Assembly: GCA_964519885.1 (NCBI GenBank)
Contig: CAZFLX010000009.1
Coordinates: forward strand, 14,908 to 78,907
Length of the DNA stretch: 64,000 bases
Direction of reading: 5' to 3'
DNA from: GCA-002282575 sp964519885
GTDB lineage: Bacteria > Pseudomonadota > Gammaproteobacteria > Thiomicrospirales > Thiomicrospiraceae
Made by a program: the position numbers and the translations under genes. This document shows positions 34,457-44,514 of the stretch, piece by piece; within the stretch, counting starts at the first letter, position 1, and each line of letters begins with the position of its first letter. The notes beneath the pieces were generated by a model. The model was not told the DNA's origin and made no database searches. It worked only from the letters and a program-made list of their open reading frames with translations.

Positions 34457-36443
34457 TACCCTTTATGAAGTTTTTGGCATCCTTCTCGTCTCGGTACTGG
34501 TGGTAGCCGCCTTCAGACGCATCAATCTGCCTCCGATCATTGGTTATATTATGGTCGGTATTGTGATGGGCCCTCACGCCTTTGCTTTAATCGAAGATGA
34601 ACAGAACATTCATTTTTTGGCTGAATTTGGCATTGTCTTCATGCTATTTGCCATTGGCTTGGAGTTTTCTGTACCGCAATTTTTAACCATGAAGCGCACG
34701 ATTTTAGGACTAGGCGGCCTTCAGGTAGCCATGTCGATGAGTGTCTTTGGCCTGCTTGCCTATTTGATTGGTGTGCGCTGGGATGTTGCCTTACTGGCTG
34801 GTGCGGCACTCGCAATGTCCTCCACCGCCGTTGTGCTCAAACAACTTAACGAACAAGCGGAAATGCAATCTCGACACGGTAGAAACGCCCTGGGCATACT
34901 ATTGTTTCAAGATTTCGCTGCCATCCCTCTACTCATTATCATACCTGTTCTGGGCGCACACGTTGCCGGCGGCGCCGATAGCGATCAAAGCATGGGAAGC
35001 GAACTCATATTTGCCTTGATAAAAGGTATTTTAGCTGTTGTCATTTTATTGGTACTAGGACGCACTTTACTACGCTGGGTATTTAAAGAGGTCGCAAGCG
35101 CTAAATCGAATGAGCTCTTTACCTTGACGGTACTCATGGTGGCCATTGGCGCAGCATCACTCACCAGTAGCCTAGGGCTTTCTATGGCGCTGGGTGCCTT
35201 TGTTGCAGGGATGATGTTAGCTGAAACCGAGTATCGCCACCAAGTTGAATCGGATATTCGCCCCTTTCAAGATGTCCTACTGGGTTTGTTTTTCATCACC
35301 ATCGGCATCCTCATTGACTTGAGTGTGGTTTGGAGTCATCTGGGAACGATTCTGGCACTCATGGTCGGCTTGATACTACTCAAAGCCTTAATTGTCGGCT
35401 TGCTAGAATATTGGTTTGGTAACAACGGTGGCGTGGCTTTCCGCACCGCAATTGTGTTAGCCCATGGTGGTGAATTTGGCTTTGCCTTATTATCACTGAT
35501 GTTCAATCAAAAACTCATTCCTGAGTTAGAGGGTCAGGTACTCTTGGCGGCCGCTATTTTTAGTATGATGCTCTCCCCCATTTTGATTAAACACAATGGT
35601 GCCATGGCGAAAAGGCTACTTAAAAACACCTATGGTAAAGACAGAAAAGCGCAAGAAATTGCCATTGAAGAACAAACGAAACACTATCATGATCACGTCA
35701 TTATTTGTGGTTTTGGTCGCGTCGGTCAAACCTTAGCACGTTTTTTACGTAAATCTGGTATGACTTATGTTGCCTTGGACATGGACATTACCCGTACCCA
35801 AGAAGCCAAAGAGGCTGGTGAATTGGTATTCTACGGTGACTCTTCTCGAACCGAAATTTTACATGCGGCGGGCATCGAGCGGGCGAAAGTGGTGGTGCTG
35901 TGTATTTCTGATTTACACGCCTCCCTCAAAGTGCTGCATCGTGTACGAGAGTTACGCCGCGATGTCTGCATTATGGTGCGTACGCGTGATGAAGGACACC
36001 TGAACCAACTCATGGACGCAGGCGCAACCGAAGTCATTCCCGACACCTTTGAAGCCAGCATCATGTTGGCATCACAAGTGTTATTGTTGATTGGTTATCC
36101 ACCCAGTGAAGTGCTACGAGAAGTGCGCCAAATTCGTCAGAATCGTTATAGCTTATTGAAAGGGTTTTATCCAGGCGACAGTGACGAAGCGCCCAGCTTA
36201 GACCAACAGCCAACCATTTTGCATACCTTAACCCTCAGTTCTGGAGCCAAAGCGATTGGCAAAACATTAGAACAGGTGTTGGCATTGCATCCAGAAGTTG
36301 AAATTGAAGCCATTAAACGAGATGGCATTCGTGGCGACAATCCAGCGATAACCACACTACTACGTGAGGGTGATCGTATCGTGTTAAGAGGCACCCAAGA
36401 AGCCATCAATCGCTTTGAAGAGTTTATGCTACTAGAAGCCTGA
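34443..36443 (+). CDS. Kef-type K+/H+ antiporter with RCK domains
   Basis: The protein (about 666 aa) has a CPA2-type exchanger domain of some 12 spans over the first 380 residues (conserved LPPIIGYIMVGIVMGP and SSTAVVLKQL), then an RCK_N/TrkA-N domain with HVIICGFGRVGQTLARFL and FYGDSSRTEILHAAG, then a RCK_C domain. Such proteins exchange K+ for H+ under control of nucleotide or glutathione adducts. ATG 34443 or 34449 both overlap nadC (14 or 8 bp); the longer frame from 34386 is inside nadC and rejected. No KefF-like partner is beside it. Confidence 0.92.
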   Translation: MTMHNTLYEVFGILLVSVLVVAAFRRINLPPIIGYIMVGIVMGPHAFALIEDEQNIHFLAEFGIVFMLFAIGLEFSVPQFLTMKRTILGLGGLQVAMSMSVFGLLAYLIGVRWDVALLAGAALAMSSTAVVLKQLNEQAEMQSRHGRNALGILLFQDFAAIPLLIIIPVLGAHVAGGADSDQSMGSELIFALIKGILAVVILLVLGRTLLRWVFKEVASAKSNELFTLTVLMVAIGAASLTSSLGLSMALGAFVAGMMLAETEYRHQVESDIRPFQDVLLGLFFITIGILIDLSVVWSHLGTILALMVGLILLKALIVGLLEYWFGNNGGVAFRTAIVLAHGGEFGFALLSLMFNQKLIPELEGQVLLAAAIFSMMLSPILIKHNGAMAKRLLKNTYGKDRKAQEIAIEEQTKHYHDHVIICGFGRVGQTLARFLRKSGMTYVALDMDITRTQEAKEAGELVFYGDSSRTEILHAAGIERAKVVVLCISDLHASLKVLHRVRELRRDVCIMVRTRDEGHLNQLMDAGATEVIPDTFEASIMLASQVLLLIGYPPSEVLREVRQIRQNRYSLLKGFYPGDSDEAPSLDQQPTILHTLTLSSGAKAIGKTLEQVLALHPEVEIEAIKRDGIRGDNPAITTLLREGDRIVLRGTQEAINRFEEFMLLEA

Positions 36444-36476
36444 CACCGAATACTTTGCCAGCTAATGGGGTCAGCG

Positions 36477-37223
36477 TTAATCCGCTAACCACATCAGACT
36501 GGCCATGCGACCGGTTGCACCCTCTCGACGAAAAGAGAAGAAATCCTCGGCATTCAAATAGGTGCATTCCTCAGAAGCACCTACCCAAGCCATCCCCAAC
36601 TGACGGCATTGCCACTGTGCCATCGCCGACAAGTCAGCTAAAAACTTATCCGTTTGTGTTGTTGAAGACTGGAAATGCTCGGGCAACCCAGTGCCATTTG
36701 CTAAAAATTCATCACGCACTTCCGCTCCACACTCAAAGGCTGTTTTACCAATCCCAGGCCCTATCCATGCCATTAAATCACTGGCTAATTCGCCGCACTC
36801 ACGCACACTTTTGCCAATGATATCATCGGCAACGCCACGCCAACCCGCATGCAATAACATGATGAAAGAACCGGAACGATTGGTGATAAACACCGGCAAA
36901 CAATCGGCGGTTAATATCGCCAACACCTTATTTTTCTGATGTGTTGAACTGCCATCAGCATCCACAATGGGCTCACAAGCTTCGCTGTCAACATCTAGCA
37001 CACGCACACCATGCACTTGGTTGATCCAACAAGGCTCGCAGGGTAAATTCAACGCGTTAACCAACAACTCCCGATTGGCTAAAACATCATGTAACTCATC
37101 ACCAACATGAGTGGCCAAATTGAATGAATCATAAGGCGGCAAAGAAACACCACCGGTACGTGTTGTCATCACTGCCTTGACACGATTTGGCGCCGGCCAA
37201 TCGGGCATTAAAAACTTGATCAT
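36477..37223 (-). CDS. pgeF: Peptidoglycan editing factor PgeF (YfiH/laccase-domain family)
   Basis: The 248-residue protein carries the YfiH metal site: His in NQVHG, Cys in LTADCLPVF and His in LLHAGWRG, plus WIGPGIG and FFSFRREGATGRMASLMWL at the end. The family has polyphenol oxidase or nucleoside activity in vitro and in E. coli corrects miscoded muropeptide precursors. ATG 37223 is used; a GTG lies one codon upstream. It follows rluD by about 20 bp, the conserved gammaproteobacterial order. Confidence 0.94.
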   Translation of the reverse strand: MIKFLMPDWPAPNRVKAVMTTRTGGVSLPPYDSFNLATHVGDELHDVLANRELLVNALNLPCEPCWINQVHGVRVLDVDSEACEPIVDADGSSTHQKNKVLAILTADCLPVFITNRSGSFIMLLHAGWRGVADDIIGKSVRECGELASDLMAWIGPGIGKTAFECGAEVRDEFLANGTGLPEHFQSSTTQTDKFLADLSAMAQWQCRQLGMAWVGASEECTYLNAEDFFSFRREGATGRMASLMWLAD

Positions 37224-37243
37224 CACTGTTTACTCACTAGGGG

Positions 37244-38209
37244 TTAGTATTCACTAGGATGTTCCAAACTATCCTGCGCCAAGGCTGCTAGTAAGTGCTG
37301 CATGTCTTCCGGCAAGGGCGCTGCAAACTCCATGAGTTCACCGGTCAGGGGGTGTTCAAACGATAATTCTGCCGCATGCAAAGCTTGACGCTTAAATCCA
37401 CGTAATACATCACCAACTTCTTGACTCATCCCGCGCGGTAAGTACAAACGCTTACCATATTCTGGATCACCCAATAACGGATAGCCCAAATGTGCCATGT
37501 GCACCCTAATTTGATGCGTTCGCCCCGTTTCTAACTGGCAACGCACATGGGTATGCGCTCGAAACTTCTCTGCGATTCGATAGTGCGTGACCGCATCACG
37601 ACCCGACACATCATTGACCGTCATTTTCGTACGATCGGTTGAATGGCGCGCAATACCTGCCTCGATAGTACCACCAGCAACCAAACAACCCACAACTACG
37701 GCATCATAAATACGGGCAACATCATGATCTTTCAGCAAGTCGGTTAAGGCTAACTGTACCGCCTCTGTTTTAGCCACCACCAGTAAACCACTGGTCATTT
37801 TATCCAAACGATGCACAATCCCTGCCCGCGCTAAACTTGCTAAGTTTTCATCATAATGTAACAAAGCATTGAGCAGGGTTCCATCTGAATTTCCCGCCCC
37901 CGGATGCACCACCAAACCTGCTGGCTTGTTAATCACCAACACACCTTCGTCTTCATAAACAATGTCGAGGGGAATATCTTGCGCTTCATAAGTCAGTACT
38001 TCGCGCTCAGGAAGCACCAACGACAACAACTCACCACCCAACATCTGTTGGCGTGCACGCGTGATCACTTGACCATTTACCGTGACTAACCCGCTTTCAA
38101 TACAGGTTTTCAAGCGCGCGCGGGACACGCCTTCAACCAACTGTCCCAGCACCCCATCTAAACGTGTTCCACCCATTTCGAGTGGTACACGACTTGTCCA
38201 TTCACTCAT
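37244..38209 (-). CDS. rluD: 23S rRNA pseudouridine(1911/1915/1917) synthase
   Basis: RluD modifies helix 69 of 23S rRNA. The 321-residue protein has an N-terminal S4 RNA-binding domain (residues about 15-75), then the RluA-type catalytic domain with INKPAGLVVHPG, the catalytic Asp in GIVHRLDKMTSGLLV and CQLETGRTHQIRVHMAHLG. ATG 38209. Divergent from bamD and upstream of pgeF, as in many relatives, which supports RluD over RluC. Confidence 0.96.
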   Translation of the reverse strand: MSEWTSRVPLEMGGTRLDGVLGQLVEGVSRARLKTCIESGLVTVNGQVITRARQQMLGGELLSLVLPEREVLTYEAQDIPLDIVYEDEGVLVINKPAGLVVHPGAGNSDGTLLNALLHYDENLASLARAGIVHRLDKMTSGLLVVAKTEAVQLALTDLLKDHDVARIYDAVVVGCLVAGGTIEAGIARHSTDRTKMTVNDVSGRDAVTHYRIAEKFRAHTHVRCQLETGRTHQIRVHMAHLGYPLLGDPEYGKRLYLPRGMSQEVGDVLRGFKRQALHAAELSFEHPLTGELMEFAAPLPEDMQHLLAALAQDSLEHPSEY

Positions 38210-38285
38210 CTTTTTGCCTTCGTTATCATTTATGCGCTAGAATGATGCTCTCTTTGAAATCATCTGTCCAGCACTAAGGGTTTGC

Positions 38286-39056
38286 ATGACTAACATTTCG
38301 CTTTTTTCACCGACCAAAAAGGTGATGATTAACCTGGCTGCAGCGATGCTTGCCGTGCAACTGCTCAATGGTTGCTCTTTGTTTACCAAAGAAGTAGAGC
38401 CGATTCGCAGTGTTGAAGAATACTTTGACCGTGGTCACAATGCGCTTAATGATAGCTCATGGGACGAAGCCATTAAAGAGTTTGAAAAGTTGCGCTCTGT
38501 TTATCCTTATGGTTCTTGGTCTGAGCAAGCCTCATTAGAACTTGCCTATGCCTACTTCCGTAACAACGAACCCCAGTCTGCTGTACGCGAGTTAGAAGAA
38601 TTTATTCGCATGTACCCGCGTCATCCGCGATTGCCTTATGCCATGTACCTGAAAGGTATGGCGCGTGAAAGTACCACCCGAAGCTTCCTAGATAGTTACA
38701 TTTCTGATCCGGCACGTCGCGATAGTGAGCCGATTCGTCAAGCTTATCAAGATTATTTAAATCTTATTCAACGCTTTCCGAATAGTGAATACGCTGATGA
38801 TGCTAAGCTACGTTTAGTGAGATTACGCAACAACCTTGCACGTCATGAACTGCAAGTGGCAGAGTTCTATGTTGAACGTGCTGCCTGGTTAGCAGCGGCA
38901 AAGCGTGCTCAATATGTACTGGAAAACTACCCACAAACCGTCAGTAGTCAACGCGCCTTACAAATCATGGCTAAGGCTTATGATGAGTTAAAACTAGACG
39001 CTTCTGCAGATGAAGTCAAACAGGTGATGCAACTGAACAAAATCACTGCCCCCTAA
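38286..39056 (+). CDS. bamD: Outer membrane assembly lipoprotein BamD
   Basis: BamD is the essential lipoprotein of the BAM complex that inserts beta-barrel proteins. The N-terminus has a lipoprotein signal with lipobox LLNGC; the rest is built of five TPR-like helical repeats (YFDRGHNALNDSSWDEAIKEF and so on) with YPYGSWSEQASLELAYAYF conserved. Length 256 is normal. ATG 38286 follows AAGGG. It may be read through into the HlyD–permease–ATPase genes, which begin 29 bp later. Confidence 0.97.
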   Translation: MTNISLFSPTKKVMINLAAAMLAVQLLNGCSLFTKEVEPIRSVEEYFDRGHNALNDSSWDEAIKEFEKLRSVYPYGSWSEQASLELAYAYFRNNEPQSAVRELEEFIRMYPRHPRLPYAMYLKGMARESTTRSFLDSYISDPARRDSEPIRQAYQDYLNLIQRFPNSEYADDAKLRLVRLRNNLARHELQVAEFYVERAAWLAAAKRAQYVLENYPQTVSSQRALQIMAKAYDELKLDASADEVKQVMQLNKITAP

Positions 39057-39085
39057 ATCTATTCTTCCTCAGACAAAGCCAAACC

Positions 39086-40288
39086 ATGCAAAAAAAGATT
39101 GTTTTAGGTCTCATACTGATCTCCACATTGGGGATTGGTTTTTTAATGTGGCAACCTAAAAAAGTTGAAAGCATTCAAGTATCTCAAGGTGACATCAAGC
39201 AAACCATCGTCGCCACAGGTCGCGTGGCGCCCATGGCTAAAATAGAATTAGCCAGTTTGGTTAGCGCACAAATTGAACGCATTCATGTCAATGAGGGTGA
39301 TCTTGTCAGCAAAGGTCAGTTACTCATTACCTTGAGTGATGCCAGTGTCGATGCCAGTGTCGTGCAAGCCCAAGCCAACTTGCGTGAAGCTGAAGAACGT
39401 TTGCAAGAACTGTCGCAACTCACGCGTCCATTAGCTGAAAGCAGTCTTGCCCAAGCAAAAGCTAACCTTACCTTAGCACAAGCGGAGTTTCAGCGATATG
39501 CCAGCCTAGAGCAACAAAAACTTGCCTCACAATCCAGCCTAGATGCTGCCAAAAAAACTCTAGATGTGAATCAAAAGGCTTATGAAACAGCCCTGAAACA
39601 ATGGCAAGCTACGCAAGCGAAGGGTACCAGCAGTCAACTTATTCAAAGTCGCATTGAACAAGCTAAAGCAGCCTTAAACCTAGCACTTGCTAAACAGGCA
39701 CAGCTTTTTATTTACGCACCCAGTGGCGGTACTTTGCTGCAACGCCTCGCAGAAGTGGGTGCCACGGTTCAACCAGGCAAAACCCTGATGACTCTCGCTA
39801 GCCAAGGCGAAACTCGCATCGAAGCACCGATTGATGAAAAAAGCATGCGTTTTCTGGCCACAGAACAACAGGCTCGCGTTATCGCCGATGCTTATCCACA
39901 ACAGCCCTTCGATGCCAAACTATCTCTAATTTATCCCAGCATTGACCCCAACAGAGCGACCGTTAATGTCCGCTTGATTGTCGATCAACCGCCGGCTTTT
40001 TTACGCTCCGACATGACAGTAAGTATTGAAATGATCACTGGACAAGCAGAGAATGTGCTGATTGTGCCCACTGATGCCATCCGTGACGCCAAATCCAATG
40101 CGCCCTGGGTGATGAAAATAGTCGATAACAAAACCACCAAGCAGCCCGTTACTTTGGGTATCTCGGGTGTAGGTTATACACAGATTCTTACAGGTGTGTC
40201 AGTCAATGACTGGGTTGTCACGCAAGCAGACACGACCCTTAACACCCGTGTGATGGCTAAGGCGCGCCTAGCTGCAACCTCAAAATAG
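39086..40288 (+). CDS. HlyD/MacA-type periplasmic adaptor
   Basis: The 400-residue protein has an N-terminal membrane anchor (residues 5-23), a biotinyl-lipoyl half (VSAQIERIHVNEGDLVSKGQLL), a long Gln/Ala-rich coiled coil (about 90-210), the second lipoyl half and a beta-barrel domain. It would link an inner-membrane ABC transporter to an outer-membrane channel. It precedes an FtsX-like permease and an ATPase, so the three form a MacAB- or DevBCA-like exporter; substrate unknown. No outer-membrane TolC-type partner is nearby. Confidence 0.88.
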   Translation: MQKKIVLGLILISTLGIGFLMWQPKKVESIQVSQGDIKQTIVATGRVAPMAKIELASLVSAQIERIHVNEGDLVSKGQLLITLSDASVDASVVQAQANLREAEERLQELSQLTRPLAESSLAQAKANLTLAQAEFQRYASLEQQKLASQSSLDAAKKTLDVNQKAYETALKQWQATQAKGTSSQLIQSRIEQAKAALNLALAKQAQLFIYAPSGGTLLQRLAEVGATVQPGKTLMTLASQGETRIEAPIDEKSMRFLATEQQARVIADAYPQQPFDAKLSLIYPSIDPNRATVNVRLIVDQPPAFLRSDMTVSIEMITGQAENVLIVPTDAIRDAKSNAPWVMKIVDNKTTKQPVTLGISGVGYTQILTGVSVNDWVVTQADTTLNTRVMAKARLAATSK

Positions 40289-40293
40289 CTTAA

Positions 40294-41514
40294 ATGATGT
40301 CTTTTTCCTTCGAGTGGTTACTGGCAATTCGTTTTTTGAAAGAAGGACGAATGCAATCTTGGCTCATTCTTGCTGGCGTAACTGGCGGTGTTGCCATCAT
40401 CATTTTTTTAACTCAGTTAATCAATCAACTGCAAGCCACCATTATTGACCGAGTGTTATCATCACAAGCACATATCGTTATTCGACCTGCTGAAGAAGTG
40501 GCGCTTAGAATCAACAACCCTAATGAATTAACCGCTGCGCTGATTCAACAACGGGGTCAACGATTACGCAGTATTGATCAATGGGAAAGTTTTGCACAAC
40601 TGGCTCACGCCACCCCGGGCATTAAAGCCGTTTCCCCACTGGCTACGGGACCTGTATTTGCGCGCAACAATTTAGCCAGTAAATCAGTGGTCCTCATGGG
40701 GATTATTCCCCAAGATTACCTGCAAATTGTCGATATTAATCGTTATCTTACCCAGGGGCGATTCGACGTAAGTGGTGAGCAAACCGTTATTGGTATTGAA
40801 TTAGCTAAAGACCTTGGCGTTAGCTTAGGTGACCGGATTCAGGTCGTCAATGAAACAGGCACAACGCAAAACCTGACCATTGTTGGACTCTTCGATCTGA
40901 ATAACAAAGACCTCAACAAGCGTTGGGTATTCACACAATTACGCATGGCACAAAGCCTGCTCGACATTCCTGGCGGTGTTTCCTCTATCGATTTGAAGGT
41001 TGAATCCCTATTCGGCGCACAGTCATTGGCTCAACAATTGAGCAAACAAACCGGCCTGTTGGTGGAATCTTGGATGGAAACCAACTCAGGTCTACTCAAC
41101 GCGCTTTCTAATCAAACGGCAACCAACAGCCTCATTCGCGTGTTCGTGGTGATCATTGTTGCTTTGGGAATTGCCAGCGTATTAGTGGTTTCGGTGGTAC
41201 AAAAACAAAAAGAAATTGGTATCTTGCGCGCCATGGGAGCCACACAACAACAAGTGCTCAGAATTTTTCTCATGCAAGGTGCTATTTTCGGCACACTGGG
41301 GTCATTAATGGGCGTTAGTTTAGCCTTCGGATTGCTCAGCTTATTCGCCGCTGTTTACAAATCACCCGATGGCAGCATGATGTTCACCGCACAACTCGAC
41401 CCCAATTTAGTGATCATGGCCAGCGTGGTCGCTCTGTTTGTTGGCATACTGGCGGCCTTGCTACCAGCACGTAGGGCTGCCCGCATGGACCCTGTTCAAG
41501 CGATACGGAGTTAA
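40294..41514 (+). CDS. ABC transporter permease, FtsX/MacB/LolC type
   Basis: The 406-residue protein has one N-terminal span (about 25-45), a large periplasmic MacB-PCD domain and three C-terminal spans with the conserved QKQKEIGILRAMGATQQQVLRIF coupling motif. This is a single-copy FtsX-type permease without its own ATPase, working with the next gene's ATPase through mechanotransmission. Two ATG codons at 40294 and 40297 are possible. It begins 5 bp after the adaptor and ends 3 bp before the ATPase. Confidence 0.88.
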   Translation: MMSFSFEWLLAIRFLKEGRMQSWLILAGVTGGVAIIIFLTQLINQLQATIIDRVLSSQAHIVIRPAEEVALRINNPNELTAALIQQRGQRLRSIDQWESFAQLAHATPGIKAVSPLATGPVFARNNLASKSVVLMGIIPQDYLQIVDINRYLTQGRFDVSGEQTVIGIELAKDLGVSLGDRIQVVNETGTTQNLTIVGLFDLNNKDLNKRWVFTQLRMAQSLLDIPGGVSSIDLKVESLFGAQSLAQQLSKQTGLLVESWMETNSGLLNALSNQTATNSLIRVFVVIIVALGIASVLVVSVVQKQKEIGILRAMGATQQQVLRIFLMQGAIFGTLGSLMGVSLAFGLLSLFAAVYKSPDGSMMFTAQLDPNLVIMASVVALFVGILAALLPARRAARMDPVQAIRS

Positions 41515-41517
41515 GCC

Positions 41518-42213
41518 ATGATCCAGGACGCGCCTATTTTAGAGCTGAAACACATACGCAAATCTTACAATATTGGTTCCAGTATTGAGGCTGAAATTCT
41601 CCACGGCATAGACCTAAGCTTAGCGCCTGGCAGCTTCAGTGCACTGACTGGCCCTTCTGGATCAGGAAAATCAACGCTACTGAATATTATTGGATTGTTA
41701 GAAGCCCCCACTTCTGGAGAATTGATTATTGCTGGAAAAAGCACTCACCATATCAGCGATGATGAGCTAACCAAGCTTCGTGGTTTAAATATTGGGTTTG
41801 TGTTTCAATTCCACCATTTACTGCCTGCATTTAATGCGCTCGAAAACGTGATGATGCCATCCATTATTCATCATCAGATGCAGAAAGAAGCTGCACAAAC
41901 AAGAGCCATGCAATTGTTAGCAGCCGTTGGTTTGGCACAAGCCGCCCAAAAAAAACCTAACGAACTCTCAGGTGGTATGCAACAACGTGTCGCTATTGCA
42001 CGCGCCTTAATGCTCAATCCGCCCCTGGTATTGGCCGATGAACCCACTGGTAACTTGGATACCCATGCGGCAGATGACATCTTCAAGCTTCTTGAACAGA
42101 TTAATCAAACAGAAAAGACCTCATTTCTAATCGTCACCCATGACATGAAATTGGCTGAACGCTGCCCTACCCGCTTTCATCTCATCGATGGACAATTATC
42201 CGACAACTGCTAA
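41518..42213 (+). CDS. ABC transporter ATPase, LolD/MacB type
   Basis: The 231-residue ATPase has Walker A GPSGSGKST, the Q-loop in FVFQFHHLLPAFNALENV, signature LSGGMQQRVAIARAL, Walker B LVLADEPTGNLD and the switch His in IVTHD. Sequence details (FHHLLPAFNALENVMMP) resemble LolD. With the neighbouring FtsX permease and HlyD adaptor it makes a tripartite exporter. LolD itself would be expected with LolC/LolE and no adaptor, so a dedicated exporter is more likely. Confidence 0.9.
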   Translation: MIQDAPILELKHIRKSYNIGSSIEAEILHGIDLSLAPGSFSALTGPSGSGKSTLLNIIGLLEAPTSGELIIAGKSTHHISDDELTKLRGLNIGFVFQFHHLLPAFNALENVMMPSIIHHQMQKEAAQTRAMQLLAAVGLAQAAQKKPNELSGGMQQRVAIARALMLNPPLVLADEPTGNLDTHAADDIFKLLEQINQTEKTSFLIVTHDMKLAERCPTRFHLIDGQLSDNC

Positions 42214-42332
42214 AGGCATCCAGCAGCATCTCGGCGTCGTAGCGCAAAATGTATCATATTGCTAGTGATTCATGATTACGCAGTCTGATGGATTAAAAAT
42301 GCATGAAAAATTGCTTTTAGCCCCCTAGCATA

Positions 42333-42361
42333 GTGGTTTTAAGCTTAGAAATCGTTATAAT
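42333..42361 (+). promoter_or_regulatory. Possible promoter of the cheA operon
   Basis: A perfect -10 TATAAT stands at 42356-42361 with a poor -35 (GTGGTT at 42333-42338), giving a leader of about 90 nt before cheA. The 240-bp gap before cheA holds no gene. Confidence 0.35.
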
Positions 42362-42455
42362 GAAAGTCGGTTAATCTTTAATCAACACAATGAAGCTTAT
42401 TGCCTCACCGACTGATCAGTGCTGACTATGCAAGCCAGCTTTTGGAGATTCATGA

Positions 42456-44504
42456 ATGGATGAATTAATGCAAGTGTTTCGCCAAACCTACCTTGAAGAA
42501 AGTTTCGAGGGCTTGGCAGCCATGGAATCTAATTTGCTTACCTTGCCGGAAGGCGTTCCAGATACCGAAGTTGTTAACACGATTTTCCGTGCTGCGCACT
42601 CCATGAAAGGTGGTGCTGGAACCTTTGGGTTTTCAGAACTGATTCATCTTACGCATATTTTAGAAACCTTGCTTGATGAAATGCGCTCTGGTAAACGTAA
42701 CGTTACGGCCGAAAATCGTGAAGCATTGTTACAGTCGGTTGATGTGTTGCGCATCATTTTAGATGCCTACCAAGACAACCAACCCATTGACATGTCCCCT
42801 GTAAAAAACATGGAACAACGTCTTGAAGCTATTTTGAACAATGGCGCATCGGTGGCAAACACCCAACAAACCATCGAAAATAAAACTCCCGGATCATCTG
42901 AATTAATCGGTTACCAAATTCACCTCTCGCCCAGTGATGATTATTTCAGTTCTGGCATCGATTTGTTGAAACTGCTGCATGAACTCAGTCGGATTGAAGG
43001 TGCTGAAAGAACACACATTACGTCCAAGCTCAATGAAGGGGATCCGCTTCAAGTTGAACATTGCTTAATTTCATTCAACGTTGTTGTTGATGGTGAAGTA
43101 GAATTGGCGGACATTAACGAAGTATTTGAATGGTTAGATGAAGACAGCTGCCACATCAGTATTAGTCCCCGATATGCAGAAGTTTCTGTTGACACCTCAA
43201 ACTATATCAGCAGTGAGAGCCACACTCCCGAACAGCAGCTACAGACCGAATCAAGTGTTGCACAGCCAACATCTGCAACACAGCTCAGTCCATCAGCTGC
43301 TGCAACACGTGTGCCAGCAGCAACGGCTGAAAAACAAGAAAGCTCGATTCGTGTTTCGATTAGTAAAATTGACCAAATGGTCGATATGGTGGGTGAACTG
43401 GTCATTGCACAATCCATGCTGTCACGTTTCGGCTTATTAGCGGATCAATTAAACGCACCTTGGGCGGATGAGCTCAAAGAAGGCTTAGTTGATATTGAAC
43501 GCCATACGCGCGCCATGCAAGAGTCTGTTATGTCTATCCGCATGATGCCAATCAGCTTCGCCTTCAACCGTATGCCGCGCATCGTGCATGATGTGAGTGC
43601 AAAACTTGAAAAAGATATCGAATTGGTGATGGAAGGCGAAAACACCGAAGTCGATAAAACTGTGTTGGAAAAACTGACCGATCCCTTGGTGCATATTATT
43701 CGCAACTCGGTTGACCACGGTATTGAAAAACCCGACGTTCGTGAGGCTAAAGGCAAACCTCGTAAGGGTACTGTTCGTCTATCCGCCTTCCATGCCGGCG
43801 GCAACATTGTTATTCAAATTAAGGATGACGGTGCCGGTATCCGACTGGACAAGGTCAGACAAAAAGCGGTGGATGCAGGCATTGTTGGCGAACATCAAAT
43901 TCTGAGCGAAAAAGAGAATATCGATCTCATTTTCCATGCTGGCTTCTCTACCGCTGATCAGGTCACGGATATTTCGGGGCGCGGAGTTGGCATGGATGTA
44001 GTACGACGCAACATTCGCGAACTCGGCGGCACTATCGAAGTACAAACAGAGCAAAACAATGGTTCGATTTTCACCATTAGACTGCCACTAACCCTCGCTA
44101 TCCTTGATGGTCAGCTGGCAAAAGTTGGCGATGAAACCTATATTTTCCCATTAGCCTCTATCGTTGAATCGGTACTCCCTGCCGAAGACAATATTAAGAG
44201 CGTTAAAGGCACTTACCTCTATCGTCTGCGTGATGTTTATATCCCGATTGTACGTTTAAATAGTTTCTTCAATCGACCTGTTGGCAAGACTGAGCTCACT
44301 CAAGGATTGTTGGTCGTCGTTGAAAATGGCGATAAGCGTTTTGGCGTTTTTGTCGATAGCCTAGAAAGCCAGCAACAAGTGGTTATCAAATCGCTGGACA
44401 CTAATTATCGTAAGGTGAATGGTATATCCGGAGCGACCATTATGGGTGATGGGCGCGTTGCCATGATTCTGGACTTAACAGAACTTTCGCACGAAGTTGA
44501 ATAA
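42456..44504 (+). CDS. cheA: Chemosensory histidine kinase CheA
   Basis: CheA phosphorylates CheY in response to receptor signals. The 682-residue protein starts with an Hpt domain (phospho-His H48 in AAHSMKGGAGTFGF), an intermediate region with a second module of unclear class (residues about 145-235), a Ser/Ala/Gln-rich linker, dimerisation helix (ISKIDQMVDMVGELVIAQSM), ATPase with HIIRNSVDHGIE, KDDGAGI and GRGVGMDVV, and a C-terminal CheW-like domain. No canonical P2 is obvious. ATG 42456 has GGAG. It heads cheA–cheW–STAS–cheY. Confidence 0.95.
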   Translation: MDELMQVFRQTYLEESFEGLAAMESNLLTLPEGVPDTEVVNTIFRAAHSMKGGAGTFGFSELIHLTHILETLLDEMRSGKRNVTAENREALLQSVDVLRIILDAYQDNQPIDMSPVKNMEQRLEAILNNGASVANTQQTIENKTPGSSELIGYQIHLSPSDDYFSSGIDLLKLLHELSRIEGAERTHITSKLNEGDPLQVEHCLISFNVVVDGEVELADINEVFEWLDEDSCHISISPRYAEVSVDTSNYISSESHTPEQQLQTESSVAQPTSATQLSPSAAATRVPAATAEKQESSIRVSISKIDQMVDMVGELVIAQSMLSRFGLLADQLNAPWADELKEGLVDIERHTRAMQESVMSIRMMPISFAFNRMPRIVHDVSAKLEKDIELVMEGENTEVDKTVLEKLTDPLVHIIRNSVDHGIEKPDVREAKGKPRKGTVRLSAFHAGGNIVIQIKDDGAGIRLDKVRQKAVDAGIVGEHQILSEKENIDLIFHAGFSTADQVTDISGRGVGMDVVRRNIRELGGTIEVQTEQNNGSIFTIRLPLTLAILDGQLAKVGDETYIFPLASIVESVLPAEDNIKSVKGTYLYRLRDVYIPIVRLNSFFNRPVGKTELTQGLLVVVENGDKRFGVFVDSLESQQQVVIKSLDTNYRKVNGISGATIMGDGRVAMILDLTELSHEVE

Positions 44505-44514
44505 GGGAAAGACA

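Noticed and set aside
41518..42213. Assignment of the ATPase as LolD of the lipoprotein sorting system
   Set aside because: LolD goes with LolC/LolE and needs no HlyD adaptor; here an adaptor precedes a single permease, so a separate exporter is more likely.
43445..43807. 120-codon minus-strand open frame inside cheA
   Set aside because: Shadow of the conserved kinase domain; Ser/Thr-rich nonsense composition and no start signal.
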